Source: Hyalangium versicolor
GTDB taxonomy: Bacteria > Myxococcota > Myxococcia > Myxococcales > Myxococcaceae
Direction of reading: 5' to 3'
NCBI RefSeq assembly: GCF_020103695.1
Contig: NZ_JAHXBF010000021.1
Span: 62,001 to 126,000 of the forward strand
Length of the DNA: 64,000 nt
Shown: positions 34,724 through 43,309 of the stretch, piece after piece
How positions within the stretch are numbered: position 1 is the stretch's first letter
Layout of the letters: every line of letters starts with the position of its first letter
Made by a program: the position numbers and the translations under genes
The notes under the pieces: model-generated
Databases searched by the model: none
Seen by the model: only the letters and a program-made list of their open reading frames with translations
Told to the model about the DNA's origin: nothing

Positions 34724-34960
34724 ATGGTGACTCTGGGTGGTCTGATTCTGTCTGTGGCGTTGCATGCGGCTCCTCCGGTCCAGCTCTCGGGCCAGTCCTT
34801 CAACCCGTCGGTGTGCGCGAAGAAGCGGGTGGATGCCTGCGGCTGCCACCACGTGTACGGCATCCGGCACTGCCACCCCAACCGCAAGAGCGACCACTGC
34901 GAAGCGCCCGTGAACGCGACGGCTCCCGAGAAGAAGGAGAACGAGCCCGTCTCCATGTAG
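34724..34960 (+). CDS. Small exported Cys-rich protein
   Basis: A 78-residue protein with a short hydrophobic leader (MVTLGGLILSVALHAAPPVQ, probable cleavage near HAA) and a mature part with five cysteines and several histidines (SVCAKKRVDACGCHHVYG, then IRHCHPNRKSDHC). The CxC and HC pairs suggest metal binding. ATG 34724 follows GGGGTAGGGCG. It sits alone between the Septu-like operon and a convergent TPR gene. I do not recognise the family; it could also be a chance frame, although its composition is protein-like. Confidence 0.5.
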   Translation: MVTLGGLILSVALHAAPPVQLSGQSFNPSVCAKKRVDACGCHHVYGIRHCHPNRKSDHCEAPVNATAPEKKENEPVSM

Positions 34961-35264
34961 TCACCGCAGTGCCGGTTCTCCCGCGCTGGCTGGCAGCCTT
35001 CCTCACGAGGGAGGGCTGAGCCGCCGCCGCATCGAGTGGACCTCCTGTTTTTCGAAGTGAATCCCGGTCGTAGCCAGAGCGAGCAGGCTGAGCCGCAGCC
35101 TTGCTCCCCGGTTCCTGGGTGAGCATTCGAGCAAGCGTCCAGCCAGCAAGCTCTCACTGGGACGGGTGCGCCTTGCCCCTGCCTGGCAATGCCAAGATGG
35201 CGGTGAGCTTCGGCTCAGGAGCGGTTCCCCGCTCCGCCGGTTCACCTGGACGCCGCGAAGCGCG
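34961..35264. other. Intergenic region between convergent genes
   Basis: This 304-bp stretch contains the hairpin at 35218-35235 and otherwise no open frame with a credible start or composition. Confidence 0.6.
35218..35235. terminator. Hairpin downstream of the TPR gene
   Basis: GGAGCGG-TTCC-CCGCTCC is a perfect 7-bp stem-loop, 30 nt beyond the stop of the minus-strand TPR gene. Confidence 0.5.
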
Positions 35265-36146
35265 TCAGTGCACCGCGCTGGAGGCCGTGTCGGCCGCGGA
35301 CTCCACGCTGATGTCGACCGTGAAGTCACGCACCATGGGTGGAAGCTGATCCAGGTTCTCCACCACATGCATCTCGAGCGGCGCTTGTGAGCGGATGACG
35401 GCCCAGCTGTCGTTGGGCGAGCTGCGGAACGCGAGGGTCGTCGCAGACAAGCGGCGGATCTCCAGGCGCGGAGCAGCGTCCTTCGAGGGCTCTGGAGCCG
35501 CAGTTGCCGAAGCAGGTGCGGCCACAGGAGGCACTACCGGCCGGGTCACCTGAACCTGCGGTCCCGCTGCCGCCGGGCGTTGTGCCGCGCCCGAGGCCGC
35601 GGAGGGAACTCGTGGGGCAGGCAAGATCACGGGAGGAGTGAGCGGCGGCACCGAAGGCGCGGAGGGCAATGCCCGGTGGATCTTTGGCAGCGCGGTCTGC
35701 CGCAGCAGCTCCTCGGGGCGCGAGGCCCTCAGCGGGCGCGCCGCTGGAGCAGGCGGAGGAAGGGTATCCCAGCCAGGCTCCAGGGGCGGCAGCAGTGGCA
35801 GCGCCTCCGGCGAAGGGGGAGAGAAGGTCTCCTGGGCATGCGGATCCAGGCGAGCGATCTCCGCCTGAAGGATCGGATCCCTCGGATCCAGCTCGAGCGC
35901 GACCTTCAGCGCCCCGCGCGCGCGAGACTCACAGCCCAGCTCCAGCAGCAACTGCGCCGCGGCCCGGTACGAGGCGATGGCCTGCAGCCGATCTCCCGCG
36001 CGCCGACACGCCTCGGCGTGCCGCACGTGCATGTTCGGATCCCTCGGCGCCAGACGGAGGACCTGCTGATACGTCTGCGCACACTGAGCAAACTTGCCTC
36101 GCACGAACTGCTGGTGCGCCGCCTCTTTCAGCTCCCTCAGCCCCAT
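35265..36146 (-). CDS. TPR protein with Pro-rich linker and C-terminal beta domain
   Basis: A 293-residue cytoplasmic protein. ATG 36146 has GGAAGG upstream. Residues 1-100 contain three TPR-like helix pairs (AHQQFVRGKFAQCAQTYQQV, DPNMHVRHAEACRRAGDR, ESRARGALKVALELDPRDP). Residues 110-215 are a disordered Pro/Ala linker. The last 75 residues form a compact domain (RRLSATTLAFRSSPNDSWAV) with no family I know. It is probably an adaptor protein in gliding or secretion machinery, but nothing nearby confirms that. It is divergent from the secretin-N gene across 367 bp. Confidence 0.6.
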   Translation of the reverse strand: MGLRELKEAAHQQFVRGKFAQCAQTYQQVLRLAPRDPNMHVRHAEACRRAGDRLQAIASYRAAAQLLLELGCESRARGALKVALELDPRDPILQAEIARLDPHAQETFSPPSPEALPLLPPLEPGWDTLPPPAPAARPLRASRPEELLRQTALPKIHRALPSAPSVPPLTPPVILPAPRVPSAASGAAQRPAAAGPQVQVTRPVVPPVAAPASATAAPEPSKDAAPRLEIRRLSATTLAFRSSPNDSWAVIRSQAPLEMHVVENLDQLPPMVRDFTVDISVESAADTASSAVH

Positions 36147-36513
36147 GACGCCCTTCCCCCGCGCTCCTCCGTGGATGCGCGCCTCGACACTGGAAGCATT
36201 CGATGTGCCGAGAACGCAGCCGATCACGAAGGGTTGAATGGTGGGCGGAGCGGGCCTCAACCGAGGCTGCGGGTGTCTACCAGCGATCGGCTTGAGGCCT
36301 CCGCCACATGTGGGCCTCTGCGGGTGATCCTCGGAGAAGCTGCGCTTCACCCTGTAGAAGCGTCCGATCGGGAGCTGTAACAAGGAAAGGGCCGCGGAGG
36401 CCGGATTCGGATGGGCCAGGAGCGGGGTGGTGCGGTGCGTCGTGGGATTCCTCTGCGCCCGCGTGCAATGTCTCCGACTCCCAGTGTCATCTGGGCGAAA
36501 GGGAGGAAGAGCC
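36147..36513. other. Divergent intergenic region
   Basis: A 367-bp gap between the divergent TPR and secretin-N genes that must hold both promoters. I found no inverted repeat, RNA gene or convincing promoter box; short open frames in it look non-coding. Confidence 0.55.
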
Positions 36514-36816
36514 ATGAGGCGCTTCGTTCGCAGCATCCTGGTGGCCGTGTCGCTGTTCTCCGTTCCCGTGTTCGCCGAGGCGGACCCTCAGCCCGCCCCC
36601 AAGGCCGCGCCGGAGACCCTTACCGTGCGCGCGGGGAGCTCGAAGACCCTCGAGCTTGTCGGCCTGACGCGCCTGGCGCTGGGGAATCCCGACGTCGCCG
36701 ACGCCTCGGTCGTGGGTGGCGGAGACGTTCGCATCGACGGCCTGAAGGCTGGAGAGACGACGCTCCTCGTGTGGACCGCGAGCGGGCGCAAGGAGTACCG
36801 CATCGTCGTCAAGTGA
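36514..36816 (+). CDS. Exported lone secretin N-terminal (CpaC/RcpA-like) domain
   Basis: A 100-residue protein starting at ATG 36514 with GGGAGGA 6 nt upstream. A signal peptide (FVRSILVAVSLFSVPVFAEA) is followed by a single domain with ETLTVRAGSSKTLELVGLTR, GNPDVADASVVGGGDVRI and GETTLLVWTASGR. This is the N-terminal domain found at the front of CpaC/RcpA pilus secretins, here without any secretin channel. Stand-alone versions occur in myxobacteria; the role is unknown but the domain is periplasmic and likely binds partners. Confidence 0.75.
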   Translation: MRRFVRSILVAVSLFSVPVFAEADPQPAPKAAPETLTVRAGSSKTLELVGLTRLALGNPDVADASVVGGGDVRIDGLKAGETTLLVWTASGRKEYRIVVK

Positions 36817-36855
36817 TGCCGATCGAGGCCCCGCGGGACACGGCGGACCGGTCGC

Positions 36856-38394
36856 TCACTGGTAGTGCTTCTCGTTCGGCCAGAGGCGGGCCACGGGCTG
36901 CTTGAGGCCTCGGCAGAGGTAGAGCGGCAGCTGGTCCTCGTACGGCATGACGTAGGGGTTGGGCGGGAGACGCGCGGCCAACTCCACCTGTGAGCACTCC
37001 TCGGCATGGTCCTCGGCGTCTCCGCCCAGGATGAGGACCACCGTGGGCTCGATGTCTCCGGGGCCCCACAGGAAGTAGTTGTTGTGCCCGGAACGAGCGG
37101 GGGGCAGTCCGTACGCGCGGCCGAGCCAGTCGATGGCGCCCGCCTGGCCGTAGTTCTGCGCGAAGATCATCGTCCGCGCCTGTTCTTCGGGAGACAGCCG
37201 CCGGTAGACCTCCGCCACCGCCGAGACGAGCTCCCGCCAGCCGTGCTGATCCGCATAGTGCTGGGGCAGAGCGCCCATGCGATGGCGCTCGGTGCGTGGG
37301 GGATCGAGGCCGAGTGCGCGCTGGTAGGAGATGAACTGCTCCTCCGAGAGCACCGGCAGGGACAAGGGCGCGAGCACCAGTCCGCCCGCCGCAACCACTA
37401 TGAGGACCACGGCCCTCGGGAGCATCCGGCGCACGGCTGTCTCGACGAACCCCGCGCCAGCGGCGAACAGCATGGGGTAGGCGGGGGCCATGTAATAGGC
37501 CTTGGCCTTCAGGGCGATGTAGAGCCCGAGCAGTAGCAGGAAGCCGAACGCCAGCGCACGGTAGGGGCGCGCCGAACGAGCGAAGAGCAGGAAGCCCAGC
37601 CCGGAGAGCCACAGCGGAGCGAAGAGCGGATGGAGGAGGAGCAGCTGCCCGGAGAAGAACTCGCCGAGGGCGAACGGTGCGTTCTTGTACAGCTGCCCAT
37701 TGCGGAGCAGCTCGAACATGGGCCAGCCGTGGCCAAGCTGCCAAAGGAAGTGAGGCAGCACGAGCGCGACAGCGAGCACTCCGCCAAGCACGAGCCATCG
37801 GCTGCGCATGAGCCGTCGCTGAGGCGTGAGCAGGAGCCCCAGGGCCAGACAGAGGGAGAAGAAGCCCATGGAGTGCTTGTTGAGCACGCCGATACCGACG
37901 AGCGCTCCCACGCCGAGCCACAGTTTCCGCTCTTCAGTGCGAATCATCTCGACGAGGAGCGCCGCGCAGCCCATCCAGAAGAGGGGCTCGAAGGCATTCA
38001 TCGTGAGCATGTGTCCGAAGGCAAGGAAGATGGGAGCCAGCGCCGTGGCCACGCCCGCGAGTGCGACGGCATAGGAACCTCCGCCCAGCCGACGTGCAAG
38101 CCACCCGGTGAGCGCCACGAGCCCTCCCGCGGCGAGCGCGGGCAGCACGCGCAGGCCCACGAGGGATTCACTGAAGACAGAGGTGGTGAGCCGGGCCAGC
38201 ACGGCGATGAGCGGCGGCTGGTCCACGTAGCCCCATGCGAGGTGCTGGCCGCAGGCGATGAAGTAAAGCTCGTCGCGGAAGTAGCCATAGCGCCCGGCGA
38301 AGAGCAGGTGGAGGACGGTGGTGCCCACGGCGAGCACGGGCAGCACCCAGGCCGCACTCTGGGACGGTGGCGGAGACGGAGTTTCAGAGGGCAT
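36856..38394 (-). CDS. Glycosyltransferase family 39-like membrane protein (ArnT/PMT type)
   Basis: A 512-residue polytopic membrane protein with about eleven hydrophobic helices. The first periplasmic loop has FRDELYFIACGQHLAWGYVD followed by QPPLIA, the family's DE...YxDxPP signature, where the acidic residues catalyse transfer of a sugar from a polyprenyl-phosphate carrier. Residues 330-500 form a soluble periplasmic C-terminal domain (IFAQNYGQAGAIDWLGRAYG). ATG 38394 was chosen over GTG 38403. Acceptors may be lipid A, polysaccharide or protein. No carrier-lipid enzyme is adjacent. Confidence 0.82.
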   Translation of the reverse strand: MPSETPSPPPSQSAAWVLPVLAVGTTVLHLLFAGRYGYFRDELYFIACGQHLAWGYVDQPPLIAVLARLTTSVFSESLVGLRVLPALAAGGLVALTGWLARRLGGGSYAVALAGVATALAPIFLAFGHMLTMNAFEPLFWMGCAALLVEMIRTEERKLWLGVGALVGIGVLNKHSMGFFSLCLALGLLLTPQRRLMRSRWLVLGGVLAVALVLPHFLWQLGHGWPMFELLRNGQLYKNAPFALGEFFSGQLLLLHPLFAPLWLSGLGFLLFARSARPYRALAFGFLLLLGLYIALKAKAYYMAPAYPMLFAAGAGFVETAVRRMLPRAVVLIVVAAGGLVLAPLSLPVLSEEQFISYQRALGLDPPRTERHRMGALPQHYADQHGWRELVSAVAEVYRRLSPEEQARTMIFAQNYGQAGAIDWLGRAYGLPPARSGHNNYFLWGPGDIEPTVVLILGGDAEDHAEECSQVELAARLPPNPYVMPYEDQLPLYLCRGLKQPVARLWPNEKHYQ

Positions 38395-38530
38395 GGGTGG
38401 CACCGTGATAGTCGAACCTCCTCGGATGCTCCAGGGGGCGATCGCTCTGTCCAGGTTCTTGGGAATGGCATGCGCCGCGGCTCGTTCTGTTTGGCTAGTA
38501 TCCGCGCGCCTCGAACTTCCAGGACCCCCC

Positions 38531-41500
38531 GTGAATCGACTGTTGCCGTTACTGTGCTGCGTCTTCCTCGTGTCCGGCCTGGTGCTCTCCGCCGGCGCTC
38601 AGACTCCGCCTTCCGTCCGGCCCGACCCTCAGCCTCCACCGAAGAAGGATCCCGCTCGCATCGCTGCCGAGGCCACCCAGGTCGACGCGGGCGTACCTCT
38701 GCCCCCCGGCACTCCGGACGGTGGCGCCGAGTGGAACGTCAACGCTCCCAATGCGCCGTCCACCGAGGCAACCCTCGATGTCACCGAGGGCACCTGGATG
38801 AGCGTGGACGTGAGCCCTCGCGGAGACGAGATCGCCTTCGACCTGCTCGGCGACATCTACACCCTGCCCATCAACGGCGGTGAGGCCAAGCCCCTCACCC
38901 ACGGCGTGGCCTGGGACTTCCAGCCTCGCTACAGCCCCGACGGCAAGTCCATCGCCTTCACGAGCGATCGCGGCGGAGGCGACAACCTCTGGATCATGAA
39001 GCGCGACGGCTCGGATCCGCAGCCGGTGACGCAGGAGAAGTTCCGGCTCCTCAACAGCCCCGCTTGGTCGCCGGATGGGCAGTACCTCGTCGGACGCAAG
39101 CACTTCACCTCCAAGCGCTCGCTGGGCGCCGGAGAGATCTGGCTCTACCACCGCTCCGGCGGCGAGGGCGTCCAGCTCACCGAGCGTCCCAATGAGCAGA
39201 AGGACGTCGGCGAGCCCGTGTTCTCTCCCGACGGTCGCTACATCTACTTCAGCCAGGACGTCACCCCGGGCAGGACCTTCGAGTACAACAAGGATCCCAA
39301 CGGGCAGATCTACGTCATCCAACGGTTGGATATGGAGACGCGGGAGATCGATCCGTTCATCTCCGGGCCGGGCGGCTCGGTGCGCCCCACTCCTTCACCC
39401 GATGGCAAGCAGCTGGCCTTCATCCGGCGCGTGCGTGGGAAGACGACGCTGTACTCGGCGGACATGGCCTCGGGGGCGGAGCGGGCCCTCTTCGATGGGC
39501 TCGATCGCGACATGCAGGAGGCATGGGCTATTCACGGCGTGTACCCGACGATGGCCTGGACGCCGGACAGCAAGTCCCTCGTCTTCTGGGCTGGCGGCAA
39601 GCTGAGCCGCATCGACGTGGCCTCCCGGCGCGTTACGCCCATTCCCTTCCATGTGAAGGACACCCGCACCATCGCCGAAGCCCTGCGCTTCACGCAGAAC
39701 GTGGCCCCGGATCGCTTCCCCGTGAAGATGCTGCGCTGGGTGCAGGTGTCTCCCCAGGGAGACCGCGTGGTGTACCAGGCGCTCGGCAACCTCTATGTGC
39801 GCGAGCTGCCCAACGGCACGCCTCGCCGGCTCACGAAGCAGACGGACCATTTCGAGATGTTCCCCTCCTTCTCTCGAGACGGCCGCTCCATCGTCTACAC
39901 GACGTGGGATGACGAGAAGTACGGGAGCATCCGTGTGGCGCCGGCCTCGGGCGGAGAGGGCCAGGTGGTGAGCGCGCAGCCGGGCTTCTACCGCGAGCCC
40001 GCGTTCTCCCCGGATGGGCGCTTCATCGTCTACCGCGCGGGTGGAGGCGGGTACCTGCTGCCCGGCCAGTGGAGCCACGAGCAGGGGCTGTACGTCATCG
40101 GTCGCAACGGAGGCAAGCCGCGGCGGCTGGTGAAGGAGGGCGAGCAGCCGCACTTCGGGGCAGGCTCTGACCGGGTGTTCTACCTTTCGGTGGAAGAGGC
40201 TGAGAAGGAAGACAAACGCGAGCTGCGCAGCATCGGCCTGGATGCGAGCGAGCCGCGCACGCACCTCACCAGCTCCGAGGTGGAGGGCTTCCGCGTCTCG
40301 CCGGATGAGCGGTGGGTGGCGTTCCGAGAGAGCTTCAACGCGTACGTCATGCCCCTGCCGCACGGCGGGAAGGCCGCTGCGGTGAGCAAGGATGGCAAGG
40401 CACTGCCCGTGGCGAAGGTGTCCCGGGACGCGGGCGATTACATGCACTGGTCCGGGGACTCGAAGCGGCTGCACTGGTCGCTGGGGCCCGAGCTGTTCAC
40501 GCGCGAGCTGCGCGAGGCCTTCCGCTTCGTGGAGGGCGCGCCGGAGAAGCTGCCCGACGCCCCGGCCAAGGGGGTGAACATCGGCTTCGAGATGCAGACG
40601 GATGTGCCCAAGGGCGCGGTGGCGCTGGTGGGCGGGCGCGTCATCACCATGCGCGGGGATGAAGTCATCGAGGACGGCGTGGTGGTGGTGCGTGACAACC
40701 GGATCGTGGCGGTGGGCAAGCAAGGGGAGGTGAAGGTGCCCGGGGGCGCCAAGGTCATCGACGTGCGCGGGAAGACGATCATGCCGGGGCTGGTGGACGT
40801 GCACTGGCACGGACCCATGGGCTCGGATGGCATCATCCCGGAGCAGAGCTGGGTGAACTACGCGTCCCTAGGGTTCGGGGTGACGACGCTGCATGACCCA
40901 TCGAACTCGACGTCCGAGATATTCGCCGCGAGCGAGCTGGGGAAGGCGGGGCGCATCGTCGCGCCGCGCATCTACTCCACGGGCACCATCCTCTATGGAG
41001 CGCAGGGCGTGGGGTACAAGGCGCCCATCGAGACGCTGGACGATGCGCGCTCGCACCTGCGGAGGCTCAAGGCGGTGGGGGCCTTCAGCGTGAAGAGCTA
41101 CAACCAGCCGAGGCGGGACCAGAAGCAGAAGGTGCTCCAGGCGGCGCGCGAGCTGCAGATGATGGTGGTGCCCGAGGGCGGCTCGCTCTACCACCACAAC
41201 ATGGGGATGGTGGTGGATGGGCACACGGGCGTAGAGCACGCGGTGCCGGTGGCGAGCGTGTATGCGGACGTGAAGCAGCTGTGGAGCCAGAGCAAGACGG
41301 GCTACACGCCGACGCTGATCGTCGCGTACGGCGGACTGATGGGCGAGGAGTACTGGTACGCGACGACGAACGTCTGGGAGGACTCGCGGTTGATGTCCCT
41401 GGTGCCCAGGCGCGTGGTGGACTCGCGTAGCCGGCGGCGGATGGTGGCGCCAGAGGGCGAGTTCAACCACTTCAACGCGGCGCGGGTGGCGCGGGAGTTG

Positions 41501-41899
41501 AATGACGTGGGGGTGAGCGTGCAGCTCGGCGCGCACGGCCAGCGCGAGGGACTGGGGGCTCACTGGGAGATGTGGATGCTCGGCCAGGGAGGGATGAAGC
41601 CGCTGCAGGTGCTGCGGGCCGCGACGCTGTCGGGTGCGCACTACCTGGGGTTGGACAAGGACATCGGCTCGTTGGAGCAGGGCAAGCTGGCGGACCTGAT
41701 CGTCCTGGACAAGAACCCGCTGGAGAACCTGCGCAATACGGAGTCCGTGCGCTACACGATGGTGAACGGGCGGCTGTTCGACGCGGCGACGATGAACGAG
41801 ATGGGCAATACGCCTCGTCAGCGCGCGAGGTTCTTCTTCGAGCAAGAGGGCGGCGAGGCCTGGGCGCCCGGGTTGTCGCTCACGACCGAGCAGGACTGA
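38531..41899 (+). CDS. Exported TolB-propeller / amidohydrolase fusion
   Basis: A 1,122-residue protein with a signal peptide from GTG 38531 (RLLPLLCCVFLVSGLVLSAG). Residues about 70-690 hold two Tricorn/TolB-type propellers with repeated SPDGKSIAF, SPDGRYIYF and SPDGRFIVY blades. Residues about 690-1,110 form a metal-dependent amidohydrolase with GLVDVHWHGPMG (HxH metal site), a later VDGHTGVEHAV His and the C-terminal LEQGKLADLIVLDKNPLE block typical of imidazolonepropionase/prolidase-like enzymes. Such fusions are thought to act on small periplasmic peptides or amides fed through the propeller. The substrate is unknown. Confidence 0.85.
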   Translation: MNRLLPLLCCVFLVSGLVLSAGAQTPPSVRPDPQPPPKKDPARIAAEATQVDAGVPLPPGTPDGGAEWNVNAPNAPSTEATLDVTEGTWMSVDVSPRGDEIAFDLLGDIYTLPINGGEAKPLTHGVAWDFQPRYSPDGKSIAFTSDRGGGDNLWIMKRDGSDPQPVTQEKFRLLNSPAWSPDGQYLVGRKHFTSKRSLGAGEIWLYHRSGGEGVQLTERPNEQKDVGEPVFSPDGRYIYFSQDVTPGRTFEYNKDPNGQIYVIQRLDMETREIDPFISGPGGSVRPTPSPDGKQLAFIRRVRGKTTLYSADMASGAERALFDGLDRDMQEAWAIHGVYPTMAWTPDSKSLVFWAGGKLSRIDVASRRVTPIPFHVKDTRTIAEALRFTQNVAPDRFPVKMLRWVQVSPQGDRVVYQALGNLYVRELPNGTPRRLTKQTDHFEMFPSFSRDGRSIVYTTWDDEKYGSIRVAPASGGEGQVVSAQPGFYREPAFSPDGRFIVYRAGGGGYLLPGQWSHEQGLYVIGRNGGKPRRLVKEGEQPHFGAGSDRVFYLSVEEAEKEDKRELRSIGLDASEPRTHLTSSEVEGFRVSPDERWVAFRESFNAYVMPLPHGGKAAAVSKDGKALPVAKVSRDAGDYMHWSGDSKRLHWSLGPELFTRELREAFRFVEGAPEKLPDAPAKGVNIGFEMQTDVPKGAVALVGGRVITMRGDEVIEDGVVVVRDNRIVAVGKQGEVKVPGGAKVIDVRGKTIMPGLVDVHWHGPMGSDGIIPEQSWVNYASLGFGVTTLHDPSNSTSEIFAASELGKAGRIVAPRIYSTGTILYGAQGVGYKAPIETLDDARSHLRRLKAVGAFSVKSYNQPRRDQKQKVLQAARELQMMVVPEGGSLYHHNMGMVVDGHTGVEHAVPVASVYADVKQLWSQSKTGYTPTLIVAYGGLMGEEYWYATTNVWEDSRLMSLVPRRVVDSRSRRRMVAPEGEFNHFNAARVARELNDVGVSVQLGAHGQREGLGAHWEMWMLGQGGMKPLQVLRAATLSGAHYLGLDKDIGSLEQGKLADLIVLDKNPLENLRNTESVRYTMVNGRLFDAATMNEMGNTPRQRARFFFEQEGGEAWAPGLSLTTEQD

Positions 41900-41921
41900 G
41901 CGGGGGAACTCTGGAGCAGTG

Positions 41922-41950
41922 GAGGGTCACCGGGAGTTACGGTGGCCCTC
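41922..41950. terminator. Bidirectional terminator
   Basis: GAGGGTCACCG pairs with CGGTGGCCCTC (one G-T wobble) around a 7-nt loop that contains the stop codon of the double-CXXCG gene; the amidohydrolase gene ends 23 nt upstream. Confidence 0.6.
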
Positions 41951-42602
41951 GCTCCAGCGGGTCCCAGACGTAGTCCTCGATGGGCGTGAGCTTCATGTTC
42001 GTGAGCGCATGGCGCTGGATGAACTGAGCGAAGCGCTCGGAGACGAAGATGCTGCCCTGCTCACCTCGGGGGCGGAAGATGTCCTCGCCTTGCCAGGTGC
42101 CCGGCTCCAGGGCGAAGCCGTGGATGGCGTCCACTCCAGTGGAGCGGCACTCCTGGCAGGTGACGGGTTTGTTGCGGCGGATGCGACTGCGAGCCTCGTC
42201 CAGGGCGCCGCGACCGAAGCAAGCGGTAACGGCGAAGTAACGAGGCATGAGGGTGTCCTTGGACTTCTTGCGCTTCTTGCGCACGCGCTCCACCTCGACG
42301 GGGTGGAAGCCGAGCAGACCTGTCAGGCTCTCGGCCTTGAAGGATTGCGCGAAGCGTTCGGAGATGAGGAAGTCATATCCAGTGCTCTCCACGAAGTCGC
42401 CGAACTCCTCTCCATACAGCTCCAACTCGACGCGGTAGGGAGGGAGCCACGTCCTCATGCCGATGATGCTGCCGCATTGGGGGCATCGGGGGGCGTCTCC
42501 AGAATGGGAAGAATCGGCATCGAGAGCCTGGGTGTCGTAGCGACCGTGCATGTCGTCCTTGAGCACGAAGAAACGCGGCTCAGGCTGCACGTCAGAAGCC
42601 AT
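41937..42602 (-). CDS. sitI6: Double-CXXCG motif immunity protein (SitI6 type)
   Basis: A 221-residue cytoplasmic protein of the Myxococcus paralogous double-CXXCG family (TIGR02264). The first zinc-knuckle-like motif is CPQCG (40-44); the second is CQECR (149-153), so its final Gly is replaced. FVSERFAQFIQRHALTNMKL and the internal near-repeat LISERFAQSFKAESLTGLLGF suggest two related halves. ATG 42602 overlaps the upstream lipoprotein stop by 11 nt (ATGGCTTCTGA). In Myxococcus these proteins neutralise a lipoprotein toxin encoded just upstream and passed between cells by outer-membrane exchange. Assignment rests on motif and partner. Confidence 0.85.
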   Translation of the reverse strand: MASDVQPEPRFFVLKDDMHGRYDTQALDADSSHSGDAPRCPQCGSIIGMRTWLPPYRVELELYGEEFGDFVESTGYDFLISERFAQSFKAESLTGLLGFHPVEVERVRKKRKKSKDTLMPRYFAVTACFGRGALDEARSRIRRNKPVTCQECRSTGVDAIHGFALEPGTWQGEDIFRPRGEQGSIFVSERFAQFIQRHALTNMKLTPIEDYVWDPLERGPP

Positions 42603-43185
42603 GGGGAAACCTCCATCGCAAGGCTGAGCGGCTGTAGAGTTCGCGCAGGAACGCCTCGAATTCCTCCGCAGAAGCTTCCTTGTGCGTCCTGAGCCACTCA
42701 ATGACCTCCCGGTCCACATCGCGGTGCCAGTACTGATAGCCGCAATGCGCTCTCTTGCTCCGGGCCTGAGTCACGAAACGTGGATCCCGAGGCTTGTACA
42801 ATCCGCGCAGTGTCTCGTGTCTTGCCAGTGCCTTGGCAATGGGCCGGGAGATGACGTGGTGCTTCTGGCCCGTGCACTGCGGAGGCTCGGGCGAGGCGGA
42901 GGCGGCCTCGGCCTCGGTTTCTTCGGCCTCCTCTGAGGATTCCTCTTCTCCCGCTGAAGCATCGTCCGCCAACAGCTGGCCCGCTGCCGCCATGGCCTCC
43001 AGCAGCCGGAGAGCCTCGTCGGCGGGCACGCCGCAGCTCTCCTCGGGGGTGAGTGGGAACTTTTTGATGCAGCAGTTCACCGAGGGTTCACCCGGCAGGC
43101 ACGGCACTGCCGCCGCGCACCCGGAGGCGAGCCACCCGAGCATGACGGCCAGGCAGAGAGCTAGCGCCCTCTTTGCGTCTCTCAT
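42592..43185 (-). CDS. sitA6: AHH-nuclease lipoprotein toxin (SitA6 type)
   Basis: A 197-residue predicted lipoprotein; ATG 43185, signal ALALCLAVMLGWLASGC with acylated Cys23. Residues 45-100 are a flexible acidic linker (EEESSEEAEETEAEA). The C-terminal 95 residues hold an AHH/HNH-type nuclease core: KHHVISRPIA (His109-His110), LRGLYKPRDPRFV and GYQYWHRDVDREVIEWL, the usual helix after the second metal His. Together with the overlapping double-CXXCG gene this is a complete toxin/immunity cassette. The toxin probably rides on the outer membrane and enters siblings by TraA/TraB-dependent exchange; that step is known from Myxococcus and only inferred here. Confidence 0.85.
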   Translation of the reverse strand: MRDAKRALALCLAVMLGWLASGCAAAVPCLPGEPSVNCCIKKFPLTPEESCGVPADEALRLLEAMAAAGQLLADDASAGEEESSEEAEETEAEAASASPEPPQCTGQKHHVISRPIAKALARHETLRGLYKPRDPRFVTQARSKRAHCGYQYWHRDVDREVIEWLRTHKEASAEEFEAFLRELYSRSALRWRFPHGF

Positions 43186-43309
43186 GGCACCTATCGTAGG
43201 CGTAAGCCGGAGAGAGGGGCACTCAGGGAAGCGAGCGGCTCCTGGTGGGAAACGCTTGCGAGGACGCAGGTGACGCCGGAGAGTGCGGTGCCTCTTTCGG
43301 AGCGTCATC

